Shown: positions 10,992 through 23,325 of the stretch, piece by piece
Layout of the letters: each line of letters begins with the position of its first letter
Position numbering within the stretch: position 1 is the first letter of the stretch
Origin: Toxonevra muliebris
Lineage: Eukaryota > Arthropoda > Insecta > Diptera > Pallopteridae
Length of the DNA stretch: 64,000 nt
Direction of reading: 5' to 3'
NCBI GenBank assembly: GCA_963691655.1
Contig: OY829327.1
Location: 56,494,079-56,558,078 of the forward strand
The notes under the pieces: model-generated
What the model was told of the DNA's origin: nothing
Database searches by the model: none
Seen by the model: the letters and a program-made list of their open reading frames with translations, nothing else
Position numbers and translations under genes: made by a program

Positions 10992-13831
10992 AATTACGTT
11001 ATTAAGTGTCTGCTTATCCAGATGAACAGAAGTGGATACCAAATTTTGAAATCAGATAACATAATCATGTTCTAAAAGAGTCTTGAAAGTCCCGAAATTT
11101 AAACCATAAATTAAGATTCTTTTAAATATGTTGGCAACAAATATTTTCAAATTCTGTTTCTGTAGTTTTTATTTTTCGTTATTTATAGTCAATGTTGTAG
11201 GCGAGAGGTCAGTTTCAAAATTAAAATATATAAACAAATTATAAGAGTAACTCAATATTCGAAGACAAACTAAGTTTATTTACATTAATGAGTATCGATG
11301 TTATAAGCTCAATTAATTTTGATGACATTACAAATGTATTTGTTTTAGCAAAATTAATAAAAAAGTGTATGGAAAACTATAATTAAGATTTCATAAACAT
11401 ACATGCATATGTATTATATACTATATGTTAATAAATGTAATAAATAGCAAGCAAGAAATTTTTTGTTTTTTTATGTTTTTCTCAAGTTGAAGGGGACAAC
11501 TTGAAGTTAAAACGGCACTGGTTAGTACATATACTTATATGTATAAAGAACAAAAACGGGCGTTACCTTTACTAATATAAAGAGTGAAAGACCTCCAAAT
11601 AAAGTTACGCATCAATATTATTTTCAACTTATGTTTTCACCAAAGTTGAAAAACTTGGAAAATTATTTGTGCATCATCACATAAAAAGTGTAAATCTCTA
11701 ATATTTTTATATTATAAACTACGCAAACTAAAAATAATTGTGATGATTCTCTATGTGTAGTAATAACATAAAGTGTATCTATCTATGTATTAAAAATGTT
11801 AATAAATGTTAATTCATCGAAAAAAGCTAATGGGGTTTTCCAATATTTCGCAATATTCTGCAGCAATCTCTTGAATGATGTCGACTGATATCGGGTAACC
11901 CTAATTTGAGGATAAATTGCCATATATTGAAATATTCATTTTTAATTGTTGAAAGAAATTTAAGCACGTTCTCGGAAATAATATTAACGTTGTTATATAT
12001 TATTTATATAAATTAAATTGGCATTTGTTTTTTTTATTAAGTTTTACTGCATTCTGAGCAGTATAATCTTGAGTTCCAAAGTAATTTACAGTTAATTGCA
12101 GGATCAGCAAAAATGACTTCAATTCGCCATTTTAGCAGTCAAAGGGCGTATTAAACTTATTCTAGTTTTAAGATGGTGGTGTGTGGAAATGTATTCAATA
12201 ATTTATAAACTGTCAGATCTGGCGTAAGCTGTATTCCTTATTTGGTTTTTACTTATAATCTCGAATTATTAAGTGAGAAATATGGCAGTCAATCAACTTC
12301 AATTATTTTACTCATCACATACTCATAATATGATACATACAATTTTCGCTTTTAAAAGAAAAAGTACAACAAATTATGAAATTGCTAAGCATTAATGACG
12401 ATGTAAAGTTATATTTTATATGAGATACTTCACTATGCCAGCAATTAAACTTCAAATTACTACTAATATAAATAATTTTTCGGAATTTAAACTTTTCGCT
12501 CGAATTGAATGAAATTAGTTTTCCCCCGAGTGAAAGTCTCCAACAAGTTTTCCCAAAGCAAACCTGAGAAACAGGGAAGGATTTGCTGTAAGCTTTAAGA
12601 GCCACTGCACTATGAGACAGAATTGAGGATTTAGCAATTGAAAAGCTGGAAAATTAAGCATTCACAGTAAAGTCAAAATGTGGGTACAGTTAGTAGAAAA
12701 AGTAACATCACATCGAAAATTTAGCACCAGAAATCTTCCCAATAATAGAGCAACTTTCAAATACTTTTTACATTACTGTAATGCATACGGAATATTGTGG
12801 TAAAAGCAATAATATTATTTAGAAAACAAATTACGTGGGTGATTTCATCTCAAGGAAAGCCAGTCTTAAAATTGATCGGGCTTAAACTTGCACAAAGTTT
12901 AGTGCTATTTGGTAGTAGTTATCAAAAGATCGGTCGAAAACTCGCCGAGTTGGAGGGGATAGAATTTGGACATTTTGGTCAAACATCCCCTGTTTAAAAT
13001 CCATGTAACTAAGAACCTATTGCATTTCTACCTTTTTTCATAAAAATCTCTCCAGCTATTAAACTTTTTATGATTTTATTCAAACATCTTCTTTCCATTG
13101 CCATACACAAAACTTGTAAAGATTCCACCCACAATCATTTAAAACTGGAGACTCATTTTTCAACTAAGCACAGCCAAGATATATGAGCAAATTGTGGAGG
13201 ATATTTTCTCTGAAAAATGTTTATTATTTTTTCTGACAATTAATCCAGTATAAAGGGATTATTATAAAAAATGCTGTTTTTCAAAGGTTAATTTCTTAAA
13301 AAAAAGTGGGGCCTAGGCAATTTTGACCTTCGGTGACCCTAACTACTTTTCAGAGCAGAACATTTTTTAACAACATCTTATAATAGATTTCGTAAGCGTT
13401 CACCCGATATAATTATATGTATATCAAATAGTGGCTTCATATAACACCTAAAAGGGTGGGTAAGGAGTTGGTAGTGTTGCTGGCTAAGTAATTATTTCCC
13501 TTCCTTTCATGATAAGCAACTTTCACTTAGCTATGAAATATGTACAAGGAAAAATAAAAGATATTTTATATTGGTTTTGCGTATACCAACGTTATGGGGT
13601 TTGGCTCTCATAGGGGGAATGCCAGACGTGATAGAGAAAATCTGAGTACAGGGTCGGAATCAGTGACGCCGAATCATCCTTCGCCATTTGACTTTGTGAA
13701 GCGTCAAATTGTAGCACAATTTTATTAGATCCTAAACAAAAAGTTCCCAATTCGATTTTGCACTTAGATAAGTTAACTAAGCATCCATAAAAAATGTATC
13801 CCGTTTATTTGATAAATAAATAAACATTTAA
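10992..13831. other. Intergenic, no gene seen
   Basis: AT-rich sequence with microsatellite-like stretches. Apart from the dispersed repeat at 12830-13010 I see no supported feature; open frames are short and without recognisable domains. Confidence 0.5.
12830..13010 (-). repeat. Diverged dispersed repeat, copy 2
   Basis: Reverse-complement counterpart of 925-1095 (shared CTCCAACTCGGCGAGTTT, ACTAAACTTTGTGCAAGTT and CTTGAGAT blocks). A 66-codon open frame across it is incidental. Confidence 0.55.
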
Positions 13832-14245
13832 ACCTTCGGAGGGCGCGCTCTGAAAAGTTACACGAGAGGGCGCGCCGCGGCAATCTATCCGCAAGGTTAA
13901 TTTCATAGTATCGACTGTAATTTTTCTTATTTATAGCAAAAAAAAATCATTAATATAAAACAACTGATTGCTTTTTAGTGATATTGAAATATATTTTAAG
14001 CATTTATTTTTAAATATTTATTAGTCATCGTTTTGACTTTGAAAAAATTTCATCAAGCTACCCTTGAATTTTTTCGCTACATGAGAGGGCGCGCCGCGGC
14101 AAATTAGCCGCAAAAGCGAGATATAAATTTTCAAACACAAATAGCAAATAAACTATGTAACGCAGAAACCAACGGCTAACGGTAAATCACTCTGCATCTC
14201 AAAATTTACAAAGTCACTTGAGTGGCAGCGGCTAATTTGATCAAT
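13832..14245. mobile_element. TTAA MITE (piggyBac-like), copy 2, right end lost
   Basis: It begins ACCTTCGGAGGGCGCGCTC after TTAA (13828-13831), one C shorter than copy 1, and follows copy 1 closely through CATAGTATCGACTG, TTCTTATTTATAGC and CACTTGAGTGGCAGCGG. The right terminus is missing. An extra GAGAGGGCGCGCCGCGGCAA block occurs near 14085. Confidence 0.75.
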
Positions 14246-14999
14246 ATCAGAGCCATTTTCTAGGGGCCTTTGCAATTCAATATGTGCACTGATGTTGTAT
14301 TTTCTGTATTTAAACCAATGAGTAGTTTGATAAGACGTGTTGCCGTTGTTGGACTCAAGTCGATCTACAAACTATATCCTAGTGTATAAATGGTGATGCC
14401 ATTTTCGAAGTAAACTAATCTCACTTTAAAGATTAAAATATTTAAACTGGTGGTCACAGTTTTATATTTGTGATACTTAAGTGAATGAATGTTTGTTTTC
14501 CTTTGCGAAATAATATAAATAATATACCTATCAATATTAAAAAAAAAAAAAAACAAATGAATCATGAACTAGTAGTATGTAATTTATTAAAATACATTTT
14601 ATATTTAATATATATTTACAATGTGATATTTATTAAACCAATGAGTGCTTTCAAGAAATATTTATGAACTTTGAAGAAGCTTATAAAAAAAACCTGTTTG
14701 AAGGTCAAAGGCTTTTTATGTAATTTATTTTAAATATTTAAATTTATGTTAATTCCTTATCGAGGTTGGTGTGGCAATGTTTCAATCAGTTCTATGTTTT
14801 ACAAGGTTAACGGTGATAACTAGGACTTAAAAGATTTTACTTGTATGGGAAGTGGGCGTAGTTTTTGTTTGAGAGATGATAATAACTATATATATATATG
14901 TGTACAAAATTTCATGATCATACCTGTAATACATATCAAGTTATGCCCTCTTTGCATTTTTTTTTGCATTGTAGGTAGTCGTGGCAACAGTCCAACCGT
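14246..14999. other. AT-rich stretch, no gene seen
   Basis: Contains an (AT)n run near 14890 and GTGGGCGTAG / GGTGTGGCAA motifs of a type that recurs at 27370, 40650 and 41150, suggesting old Helitron-like debris. No supported gene. Confidence 0.4.
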
Positions 15000-15850
15000 G
15001 AATTTTTTTTACCAAATGATCACTATTGACCTTAGGTACAAGTAAACCAAATTTAAGAGTTGTACCCGGCTTAAAATAGAATTGGTCTCATAGTGCTTTG
15101 CGACAGAATTTTTTTTCATAGAGATTGTTGTTGATGAATGATCAGAGGACCGATCTCGAAAGGGTGTCCCGAAACCTGCTGGTCTCTTTTGAGTTTTTTT
15201 GTTACACAAAAGTCAGGAATTTATTCGAAGGTCAATGGTCCAATATGTTGGGCTGTCCGATGATAGCCTTTTGTCTTTTAATGAAACTAGTCTGGACCCT
15301 TAGCTTGTAGGATTAGCATTGCAGTCTCCAGCTGCTAGAAACTTTGAGCCAAGGATATCTAAGAATTCTTCATATTGTACCTCTGTGCTGAGATTGTGAG
15401 GAGGTACTCTTTTCGGAATTCGTTCATAGAGTGATGCTCAATTCTGTCCTTTACCAAAATTCTTGAGCCCCGTATGCTTTGCCTCGTAGGTGTTTGGTAT
15501 CATAGAATCTATAGCCGTTTGTTGGGTAGTTGATAAAATGAATCTGTTGAGTTTTAGAATGTGCATTATATCCATTGAGTTGGTTTTTAAAAACTGTTGT
15601 AATTCTTTTTTTTTTTGCTTCCAACAACAAAAATTAAGGATATTTGTTTCTTAGACATAATGACTTAAAGCAGCACTGGTTGATTTTTTAAGAGTTCGTT
15701 TATCATGTTTTGCATTATGCTTATAAAGTTTACCATATTTTGCTCTAACTGCTGGGTAGTTTGTTCCCAAAGGCTTTGGTGAGAGGTATTACCTACTGAA
15801 GTTTGCACATCCTTGGCTGCATTTGCATATGATACACCTGGAGACAATGT
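15000..15850 (-). pseudogene. Decayed jockey-like LINE remnant
   Basis: On the minus strand 15847-15665 encodes a nucleic-acid-binding ORF1 tail (VSYANAAKDVQ, then a Gln/Met-rich helix). Downstream, several frames with stops show endonuclease-like pieces such as NGYRFYDTKHLRGKAYG and IIGQPNILDH, as in the apurinic endonuclease domain of jockey-type elements. The frame is broken by many stops, so this is an old, inactive copy. Confidence 0.55.
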
Positions 15851-16363
15851 CAGTTGACTATTTAAGACTCTATATTTGGTAGTGTGATTGCCACCTCACT
15901 TAATGCATTTTGTTTAATTTCATGCATTCAGAAACAAGTCACAGCATATAGTATTACACATACACATTGCAGTGTGTTACACCCTTTAGTATGTCCAAAT
16001 TCTGGGTCCTACATGGCTTAATGGTTCCTCAACAGAGGCTGTTTAATGAAAGAGATAACAAAGATTATATTGGGTAAATTTCACCTGCTTAAAACATTGT
16101 CATTCGAACTCTAATTCGACACGGAATTGTGCTTAATGATGAATTTCGTTTTCATTTTTAATGTTGAAAACTAATTTGATTTGAAGTCCTAAATTAAAAA
16201 AAAATTTTCACATTTAAAATTTTTCGAATTTGTCCAGTAATATTAGATTTTTTCTTGTAAAAAAAATTTGTAGCGTATTGAATTTTTTTATATGCCGTGA
16301 TTGCGTCTGTTTAAATAAAGTGGCGAAGATCCCCATAATTTGTTTGCTTACTTCACGAGCAGT

Positions 16364-16797
16364 GGCGGATCTAGTATTTGGGTTACTGGTGGGCTTATTT
16401 TACTTTATTAAAGGATAATTGTCAGACTTAATATCGACCAAAACCCAGACCTAGACCAAAAACTAGTGCAATAATTTTATCAGAGTTCACACTAAAAATT
16501 ACAGACCAAAAACTGAAAGATAACTGCAACAAAACAGGGACAAAAATTTCGACCAAATTTCAAACTAAAATTCGAACTTATTTTTTCAGATCGAAGTTAA
16601 AACCAAAAAAAGGACCAAAACCTTGATAAACTCATTATTTCCCTGCCGGTATGTTCACCTACCAGTACTTTGTTCAAGCATATAGCTTCATATGTATATG
16701 TGACCTACACCTTTGTGCAAATTAATGTGTACAAGAAAATGTTTTCTTTGAAATTGTGTTGAATTCAAACAAAATCAGTGACATATCGGAATAATAA
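16364..16797. other. Low-complexity GACCAAAA-rich stretch
   Basis: After a hAT-like end (CAGTGGCGGATCTAG at 16362), the sequence repeats GACCAAAA/AACCAAAA motifs between 16430 and 16625. No gene is seen. Confidence 0.35.
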
Positions 16798-17110
16798 TTA
16801 TTCAGTGTGTCCACTCTTGGCTTGCAGCATCATCTGAATACATTTTGGCATATATTCTACTAACAATTTGCAGGTGTCACAGATTTCCACAACTTGTATG
16901 TGGTCATGATTTTGTTTGTGCAATCCATCCTTCTGAGTCTCGCATTGTAGATTTACCACAAATTCTCAATTCGATTGAGAATAGGCGAATTACCAAGCCA
17001 ATTCAAAATGGTTACCCCGCTATCAGCGAAAAATATTTTCACAATCTTGGACGAATCGCAAGGTGTCAGTTCTTAGAGTTCAGGGAACATTCGATCTTGC
17101 AAAACTTTCA
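16798..17110 (-). pseudogene. Tc1-family transposase, C-terminal remnant
   Basis: Read on the minus strand, the segment gives NWLGNSPILNRIENLW, then RMDCTNK and YMPKCIQMMLQAKSGHTEY before TAA at 16798. This is the end of the DDE domain of Tc1-like transposases (normally [11 protein letters not shown]), with the catalytic Glu in IEN still present. A TAA follows ENLW, so it is dead. Confidence 0.7.
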
Positions 17111-19329
17111 TGTTATTTTATGACTTGTCTGACGGATTTATATTGTTAAATGATCTATTTTAAGAAAACAATTTGAAGGGAAATTTTTATTTCCTTTGAA
17201 AAAAAAATTTGATAAAACAATTTGATACATCATGAGTTACATAAAAATTTGGGAAATCGTGAAATAAAAAACTTAATTTCAATAAACATTTTTTTTCGAG
17301 TGAAGTTCAAAAACTCATCTACTGATTTTTCAAAATCTGTTCAGTAGAAATCGGTTTAAGTAACTCTTAGCCTGCCATCCTTGGTGCTTACTGAAGGCCT
17401 TCAAGTTCAATCAACTTCTTTAGGAGCTCTGATTGAGCCTTCTTTTTTATCTGTACGTGCTTCTTTAGAGGCGTTCTCCGTTCCTTCTGTTGGCTTGACC
17501 TAAGCGATTTTTATCGATTTTTATTAGGCTGATTACGAATCGGATGTCAATTTTTCAAAATTCAAAATGGCGGATCTATATATAATATGGCGAAAGATTT
17601 TTTAAAAAATTGATCTGATTAACTTGAAACCCGTTTCTCGGGGGTTTTCGGAGTCGCTGATTACGAATCTTTCTTCATAATATTTTTGCTATTTAAACCA
17701 TATTCCACTTAGCTTTATAATTATATTGCGAAGATATTTGGTGCGGAATTTTTTTTTCATTTTGACAAACTATTTTTTCCACCTACTATATGTACATTGT
17801 ACAACTTTCGTTTTACTTTGAATTTTTTACTAATATTTTAGGAGAACATTTCTGAAATATAAAATCAAAAAAAAAATCTATGTTTTTCAATTTTAAACTG
17901 GAATGGACCCTGAAAATATAAATTATTTTCTGGCTAAACTACTGGTAACAACAATTTTTATTTTTGTATGGGATTGGAGTCGCTCTAAAGTACATACATA
18001 CATGTGGAGTAAAACCAGTGCAGCGCAGTGTCATGTTTATGCCCATCATGAATGAAATTGCATTGAAAAGTTAATTAGTTAGTCAATAAAACCTGTTTAC
18101 AAATACATGGATTATTGAAAAATTGCCCCAAACACAAGAAAACAAAAATAATATATTAACCCCCTATAAAAATAGTCTAAAAACATTTATTTAATTATTA
18201 TGAATTCCTAGTTGGATTATCCCACTGCATTTATGCCTATATACATACATACGTTGAACGTTTGTTCGCATCATCGCTTGTTGGAGCACAGGTAGAGTTT
18301 ATTTTATTAAGCATTTGGAATATTCCTTTCAGTTATAAATAAAGAAATTTCTTTAATCTCGATATTATAATTAGTCTGTAGTTCCCAAGAAACTTCATTG
18401 CTTTCTTTCTTTAACAAACAATTGATTTTTTCTTATTGTTTTTTCCAGAAATTTCACATGCATAAGTACAGAATTTTACGAATTTTATACTCTACGCACC
18501 ATAATTAAGGTAAATTGGTTTTAATTATTTGTAAAATATATCAATTTACCCGAGGCTCGCTCGCTGTGCAAATTCAACAATTATAATTCTCTCAGTTTGT
18601 ACAATATTTCATGAAAAAACCATGCCTACTACCTTTACAAAGCTAAAGTACATGAGTTATTGAAATTGGCCAATAACAAACTTACTTTAGGGTATGTAGG
18701 ATATTTTGTATTCGGCCTTGGCTGAGCTTATTTTCACTCTGTTGATACTTTTGAAGTTTGTCAATTAAATATCATAAATAAATCAGAAGCGAACGTTTTA
18801 ATTTGACTACGCATTGGAATATCCGATTTGTATTTAAATTAGTCAATGAACACCAATTAGCATAGTTCACTGTATTTTTAGATATTTTATGACGCTTTTA
18901 TTAATACTCACATGTTTATTTAATGAGTGATTTGAAAATAAATAAATAAGTTATGTCTGGTTAGAGACTTTATCTAAATGGTAAAGCAGAAAAATTGATG
19001 TTTCATACGTAATAAGAAATAGAAATCGCTGTTGAGATTTCCGAGCACAGTGATTCATTTTCGCTCAAAAATGGTAACAATTAAAGTTAATTGCTGAAAA
19101 AAAATTCTATGGCAGGAGAAAAATAATTCAAAATTTTATTTAAAAATTCTGCATTAATTGTTGCTTAAAATTAGTGCTTCATACCCTTAAATTTTTGTCT
19201 CTCATAACATTTTTGTTAAATCCTAATGCCATGTTCAGATCAAAATGATATTAAGTAAAATTGGCTGTTGTCGTAATATCAGCTCGTATCCAAAAATATT
19301 AACTCAAATGCTTAATATTGTGGATATTA
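17111..19329. other. Intergenic, no gene seen
   Basis: AT-rich. The 17545-17660 block (AAATGGCGGATC, GTCGCTGATTACGAAT) resembles sequence used repeatedly in fly intergenic DNA but I cannot class it. No supported coding sequence. Confidence 0.45.
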
Positions 19330-19641
19330 GGTTAGGTTAGGATGGAGTGGCTGTCGAGAGACAAACTTAGGCCTGTACGGCCCATTGTGATACCACATAG
19401 TTGGACCTACAGTTTATCGCCGATTCCGAACGGCGGTGTTGCAATTTTTTATCGACTTGGTGGTTTTGCCATTGCCAACTAAGGTGTGTACTTGTACACT
19501 ATCTTATAATTCTCATACACTTCATATTGATAGTGAATATAAGAAAGTTATGAAAATTAACCACCAGACGAAGACGGGAATCAAACCTGAACCTCCCAGA
19601 TGAAAGTATAGTGCACTACCTACTAGACTATCGAGGTCGTT
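19330..19641 (-). mobile_element. tRNA-derived SINE with 9-bp TSD
   Basis: On the minus strand the head (from about 19638) reads like tRNA-Glu: A-box TAGTCTAGTAGG, loop CTTTCAT with TTC in the anticodon position, and B-box GGTTTGATTCC followed by CG. A 220-bp body follows, ending in CCTAACCTAACC. The flanks carry identical TGGATATTA (19321-19329 and 19642-19650). A pol III promoter, unrelated body, simple tail and direct repeat together define a SINE. Its acceptor stem no longer pairs well, so it is not a working tRNA gene. Confidence 0.8.
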
Positions 19642-19998
19642 TGGATATTACCTCAAATATTAGGAAAAATGTGCATTCACAACTGGGTTTTTGACACTTT
19701 TGGCACAGAAATAAAGGATACGTTAAATAATAATGAAATGAATTGCCAGGGGTCAACAATTTGTTGTATTTGTCGTTCTCTTTTATAAAAACATAATTTA
19801 AATTTCTACATTTCATCCACATATTTTATGAAACTTAAATCCGTGGTCCGTTTTGCTCTGCTACGTCACAATTTTTTTATTGACATCAAAATTTTTAAAA
19901 TTGAAAAAAAAAAAATTTAAAATGCAGTTCATATTTTTTATCATCAAAACATCCATTTTTACAAAAAAAAATTTCGATTTTTTGTTTTTTAACTTTAA

Positions 19999-20935
19999 CC
20001 CTTCGATGGGCACCTCTTTAGGAGGTGCTAACATAACCTTCTGGGCCTAATTAGACCCACGTGAATAAAACGATAGTTATGGCCTATTACAGCATGTTAA
20101 TGCGCAAAATTTATATAGGGTTTTGTTCACTAAATATTCTACCATAGTTTGGTAAAAATAAGCAACTTTTTAGAAAGCATACTAAGAAAAAAATTAACTT
20201 TTAAAATCGATCCGAATTACCAGCATGCGTTTTTCTACTTGCAAATTACAAGCAAATAAGGTGTTTGCATAATTAATTACAAAATTTAGGAAAACTGCAT
20301 AGTTTTAATTAATGAAAGTTTTTTGGTTGTGATTTAGATATAATAGGTGATGTTTAGAGGTAATTTGGATCGACCTTTTGTTTAGAGAGTTTTTGTGGAA
20401 TTTGAGTTCAAAATGTAAATAAACTTGAAAATTGTTTTTTAATTTTAGTTTAAAATTTTGCATTTTAAAATCCAAAAATATTTTTTTTTTATTGAAATAT
20501 TAATTGAAATTAATAGCATTTCTTAGTGTTATACCAATTTTGGAACTAACAAGTAATTTTTAGTTAACTTCAATATGAAATATATTTTTAATTAAATTTA
20601 CACCAAATTTAACTAAGATCAGACAAACGGTTTATGATTACTTTTTGCGTCTAAATAAACCTCAAATTCAAAGTAATCTACTATAAATTTGACGAATACA
20701 CAAAATAAACAGCTGGGCCTATTTAAGCCCAGTTGTTTAACTTTAGAGGTTGAGACAATAAAAAAAAAATTTTGTCCCATCAACTTATTCCGATTGAAAC
20801 AAATTTCTTGTGCAGAAAACATTGGCGCAAGAAGTAATGGAGTTTCAGATCGATTCGTCAAGAAGCAAAAAAGATATAAGTGTTTAAAGTCAAAATGCGC
20901 CTAATTAGGCACCAGGATGGGCACCTATCTTAGGG
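19999..20935. mobile_element. TTAA element nested in the foldback
   Basis: Starts CCCTTCGATGGGCACC after TTAA (19995-19998) and ends, inverted, CCCTAAGATAGGTGCCC before TTAA (20936-20939). It is the same target type as the 7.2-kb MITE but a different family. Its interior holds a copy of the TCGGATCGAT repeat (about 20105-20520). An 80-codon open frame near 20.7 kb has no recognisable domain. Confidence 0.75.
20105..20520 (-). repeat. Inverted copy of the TCGGATCGAT repeat
   Basis: It matches 10380-10760 in reverse complement, including ATCGATCCGAATTACCAGCA, GTTTTTCTACTTGCAA, AGGTGTTTGCATAATT and GGTGATGTTTAGAGGTAAT. It lies wholly inside the TTAA element. Confidence 0.7.
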
Positions 20936-21069
20936 TTAAAAATTAAAAAAAAAAATTTTTATAATTAATTTATTTTTTCGTAATTTTTTTCATCCTCGTT
21001 ATCATTGTTCACTTTTATCTCGTTGTTGGCTTAACCCAGTAATGCCTAGCGGTGCCATATGGCATTGCT

Positions 21070-22027
21070 ACACCCAGAAAAATACCCATCTCTAAAACGA
21101 AGAAAAAGTTTCCTCAATTTGAATCCACGAAAATTTCTCTCGTTTAAGTAAATTTTCCTCAAAATGAAGAAAAATGTGCTGCTTTCATGCAACCATGGTG
21201 TTCAATTTGAAGTAAGTTATGTCTTCATTTTTACAAATTTAGTTGTATAGAAAATGTAAGAAAGAGACGAATATACCAAAAATGTTCTCCATACAAAATT
21301 TTAGTATACACAAAAACTAGCTTTACTCTTTTGGCCTTAGCAGACAATCGCATACGCTTTGTTTTTCTTTTAAATTTTTTAGTTGGCGTCTCTATTTCAA
21401 GCGAAGCGGTTGTTTTTGTGGCTGTTGATATATTTTGTGAAAAAAAAAAAAATATATTGAAAAGATATAATTTTCAATAAACTTCAATTTATAATTTTTT
21501 GATGGCCATAAGGAACTTTTGATCATTTCAAGGCGACGACGCCTGTAGTGTATGTAAAAATACGTATGAATGTAAACCTTAATACTTATTAAAAATAAAA
21601 TAATAAATGAATACAAGTAAAAAAAATATGATTTCTATGCCTTTTAATTAAAACAAAATTGTAGAAAATATTCCATAACTTGAGGATTTTTTTTCTAAAA
21701 AGGTAGTAAATTGACTTCAATTTATGAAAAATTATTCCTCAAACTGAGGAAAATTGTACCTAAATTATTTCCAATTTCTCATAATGAAATAAAATATTAT
21801 TCATTTGAAAATGCAATTTCTACAAATTGAAGACATATTTCTTTAATTTATAGAAAACTTCCTTCTTTCATATAAATTTTTCTCTAAAATAAAGAAAAAA
21901 TATTTCCTCAATTCAAAGAAATTTTGTATATCTAAATGAGGAAACCGTTTCTATGGCGCCAAATCATTCCCATTTTTCCTCAATTTGATAGCCGTTTTTC
22001 TCCAAACGAGGTAAGTATTTCTCTGGG
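21070..22027. mobile_element. TA-flanked element nested in the foldback core
   Basis: The ends are CACCCAGAAAAATAC (left) and CACCCAGAGAAATAC (right, inverted), with TA on both sides. The interior repeats TTTCCTCAATTTGA-like words in both orientations. Non-coding; probably a mariner-superfamily MITE. Confidence 0.7.
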
Positions 22028-22792
22028 TGTAGGCATTACTGGATTAAGCTAACAACGAGATAAAAGTGAACGATGATAACGAGGTTGAAAAAAAAAATAA
22101 ATTAATTAAAAAAAAAATTTTTTAATTTGCTAAAAAATAAAAAATATCGAAAATTTTTTTTTGTAAAAATTGATGTTTTGATGAAAAAAAAATATGAACT
22201 GCATTTTTAATTTTTTTTTTTTTTTCAATTTTAAAAATGTTGCTGTCAATAAAAAAAATTGTGACGTAGCAGAGCGAAACGGACCACGGATTCGGACTCA
22301 GCGACCCCCCATTACCCTAAGTGCATTTGTCCCGTCTCTGCTCGTTTTCAAAAGTTTCCAATTGTAGAACAGTGTTATTAATTTTCATAGAAATCGTATG
22401 AAAAATGTCGATGAAATTTCAAGAAAAATCTCATTATCTCAAGTATGCTAGCAGAACCCTAGATTTTTCAGATCTATTATATGTGAACTTTTAGTTGGCC
22501 AGAAGTAGTCTACCAAAAAATTTTCCCGAACGGTAATCGCTAGAGCTGAAATTTTTTGGGAATCAGCATAAAATAAACCGAGGTTCATTTTCAGAAGTGT
22601 ACAACAAGACCGATTTTGTTGTGTATGGCACTCGAGGCACTTTAATAAAAGTAATTTGCTTTAGAATATAATTAAATTATATGTTTAGTTGCGTTTTTGT
22701 TTATTGTTTTTTGTATTGTAAAATTTGAATGGTAAGAAATGTGAAATGCCAAAAGTGTGGATGCTCCGACCCTCTCGTGAAATAAACGTTAT

Positions 22793-23325
22793 GTGAAACG
22801 TCATAATGTGTACTTTCATGTAGTATTTAAACAAGTTGCTCCGATTTGCCCCAGTGAGAGAAATTTCTTTTTCACATATGTTTATTTCAAAAGTAAGGAG
22901 ATTGTAAACGTTTGGGTTCGGGTAAAAGAAGGTATTTTTAATTGGATGCCTGCAAGCAATGACGTCGACGTACTTTTTAATATCCATGCCCCCTTGATAT
23001 AGAGAATTAGATCAATATGGCTGTAATAAATGATATCCTAAACGGTAATCTTTGCATAGCTGAAACTGGGAGTCTAAGAACAAATTGGGTACAATTTTCA
23101 GCGCATTTTACTCTTTGGATATATTATTTAGAATCATATAAACCAAAAACACTTCTTTATAGTCATTTGCCACTGCATAACTTTCCCGATTTATTATTTA
23201 GAGAGTATGATGGTCACGTCGACTTAGTAACTAGAGTTTTGCTACAGCACGGTAGCCCATCAGGAATACTCCTGTTCAATCTACAAACTTCAACTGAGTT
23301 GAATACACATGAAATGGTAATGTAA
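22793..23325 (+). other. Unassigned open frames
   Basis: Two adjacent plus-strand open frames (22793-23002 and 23017-23325, the second 102 codons from ATG) have somewhat less AT-biased composition. I recognise no domain in either, and no splice-linked neighbours. They could be an exon of an unknown gene or chance. Confidence 0.2.

Larger units (their letters stand above)
19838..22292. mobile_element. Foldback element with long arms, carrying two nested elements
   Basis: The left arm (19838-19994 plus 20940-21067) and the right arm (22030-22292) are inverted copies: AATCCGTGGTCCGTTTTGCT at the left end against AGCGAAACGGACCACGGATT at the right, then CATCAAAACATC / GATGTTTTGATG, and CTCGTTGTTGGCTTAA / TTAAGCTAACAACGAG. 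The left arm is split by the TTAA element and the centre by a TA element. No transposase frame and no clear TSD. Confidence 0.8.

Noticed and set aside
19560..19640. Functional tRNA-Glu gene
   Set aside because: A- and B-boxes are present, but the acceptor stem does not pair and the sequence is the head of a SINE with its own target duplication.
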